A DNA stretch of 64,000 bases. It comes from Unio delphinus (taxonomy: Eukaryota > Mollusca > Bivalvia > Unionida > Unionidae). A model generated the notes under the pieces. That model ran no database searches, had not been told where the DNA came from, and saw only the letters and a program-made list of their open reading frames with translations. The DNA lies in NCBI GenBank assembly GCA_029339505.1, contig JAQISU010000096.1:8072001-8136000 (forward strand). Direction: 5' to 3'. Within the stretch, counting starts at the first letter, position 1, and every line of letters starts with the position of its first letter. Positions 62,996 to 64,000 of the stretch are shown piece by piece. Made by a program: the position numbers and the translations under genes.

Positions 62996-63916
62996 ATAAT
63001 AATAATAATAATAATAATAAGAAGAAGAAGAAGAAGAAGAAGAAATTACTTGACATAATAAATCTGATAATGATGCACAAAGTTAGATTTTCTTAAACTT
63101 TACGGTTTTGCTTGTTTCTCTTACTTAGTTTAACACCATAAAGTTGTAACACTTCATATAGACCCAAACTTAATGTATCAAGAGATGCTAATTGTTGATA
63201 CACGTCCATGTTGATTTGTTTGGTCTATTTGGCTTATGAAAAAATGATGAAATGTGTACAGAAATAGAAACTAAAAAAGAATAACTATTTAATTAGTATG
63301 CAAATTGATAAACATTGTTGCACGAATGTTGCATGCACAAGGTTCGTGTAAATTTTAATCATAAACTTTTAGAAACTTCCATGTTCATATCATTTCAAAA
63401 ACTTTATTTTAATTTTTTTATATTTTAAATTATTTATTTCAATTTAATATTTTAATATTTTAATGGTCATAGTTTCTTCAGTGTTACTTCTAATATACAT
63501 ATAGTCATATAGTACCGTTTACTGGTAATACATTTAAATTATAGCCACAAAAAAAAAATGTCATACCTAAAGTAAATCCGCCTTTATAGTGACCAATATA
63601 TAAGAAATAAAGCATCATATACATCATATACACAGAGTTTCTTGATATCTGGAAGCCTGTAAAACTGACAGGATTATACAATTTTGGAGACAAAGCTTTT
63701 CAGTACTGAAAAATTATAAGCTACCATGACAATAAATAAAAAATAAAATAAAATAAATAAATAAATAAACCTTGGACAAATAACGAGTATGCACGTGGGG
63801 ACGGTAATGTAAAATATACCAAAAGTGACGGGAAACACATTTTGGCTTAGTGTGTAAGGTCATTAAACATGTTAATTAATATTGATAAAAAAAAAATCAA
63901 GATTTAATCTCTTTAG
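62110..63916. other. Microsatellite-rich non-coding interval
   Basis: Contains (AC)n at about 62157-62196, a compound (ACT)n(AAT)n(AAG)n tract at about 62957-63045, and (AAAT)n at about 63733-63769. Open frames in this stretch are made by these repeats. No gene was recognised. Confidence 0.6.
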
Positions 63917-64000
63917 TTGATAGATCTCGCTTTGTTGAAGCCAAGAAACTCGCGCAGTACAGGGCAGAACTTGAAGAAAGAAAAAAATACACGCACATTC
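63917..64000 (+). CDS. Partial exon at the window end
   Basis: After AATCTCTTTAG the sequence is open to the window end in one frame: DRSRFVEAKKLAQY, then RAELEERKKYTHI. It is Lys/Glu/Arg-rich with helical, possibly coiled-coil, character. The acceptor has a short pyrimidine tract. The gene cannot be named. It would continue beyond the window. Confidence 0.45.
   Translation, partial: MIDLALLKPRNSRSTGQNLKKEKNTRTF

Noticed and set aside
62636..63080. 140-codon plus-strand and 80-codon minus-strand frames
   Set aside because: More than half of each is homopolymeric Leu, Ile, Arg, Val or Phe from trinucleotide repeats.

Overview
The window looks like AT-rich, intron-rich invertebrate nuclear DNA, most probably from a bivalve or other mollusc. 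The evidence is long (TA)n, (CT)n, (GT)n and (TATG)n microsatellites, minisatellites inside introns, GT-AG exon structures, and a dense set of metazoan mobile elements (Ty3/gypsy LTR elements, APE-type LINEs, hAT-like DNA transposons, Maverick/Polinton remnants). The species cannot be fixed from the sequence. No rRNA, canonical tRNA gene, CRISPR or bacterial operon was seen.

Layout. 1-11.8 kb: an unrecognised small spliced gene lies in two tandem, diverged copies. Copy 1 (55-1345) carries stops; copy 2 (4994-7380) keeps an open frame. Both have minisatellites in the first visible intron. Copy 2 is interrupted by a 2.37-kb hAT-type transposon whose empty site is preserved in copy 1. 11.8-16.1 kb holds little beyond a SINE fragment, microsatellites and exon-like islands. 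16.1-23.2 kb is a graveyard of four LINE fragments, one of which has lost its whole reverse transcriptase. 23.4-26.1 kb is a decayed Maverick/Polinton-like element (packaging ATPase, phospholipase A2-like protein, integrase, Pif1-like helicase). 26.66-29.90 kb is a hAT-like transposon inside a (TA)n tract. 30.4-37.3 kb, minus strand, is a seven-exon HECT-domain gene with intact splice sites but several disabling mutations. 37.89-39.49 kb is a short TIR-bounded relative of the Maverick-like element holding only the ATPase and PLA2 genes, head to head.

44-62 kb is built from three LTR retrotransposons. Element 1 (44048-48605) has broken genes but nearly identical LTRs. Element 2 (49386-54257, minus strand) has identical LTRs and one intact 1328-codon gag-pol frame, and sits inside a CR1-like LINE. 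Element 3 (55227-62104) has identical 1753-bp LTRs and a clean 991-codon Gag-protease-integrase frame with no reverse transcriptase or RNase H at all. The last 84 bases begin a probable host exon.

The only apparently intact long protein genes are those of LTR elements 2 and 3. The most interesting objects are the RT-less but recently mobile element 3 and the pair of virus-derived ATPase/PLA2 modules. All LTR identity statements are by eye, and product names rest on motifs, not on database searches.
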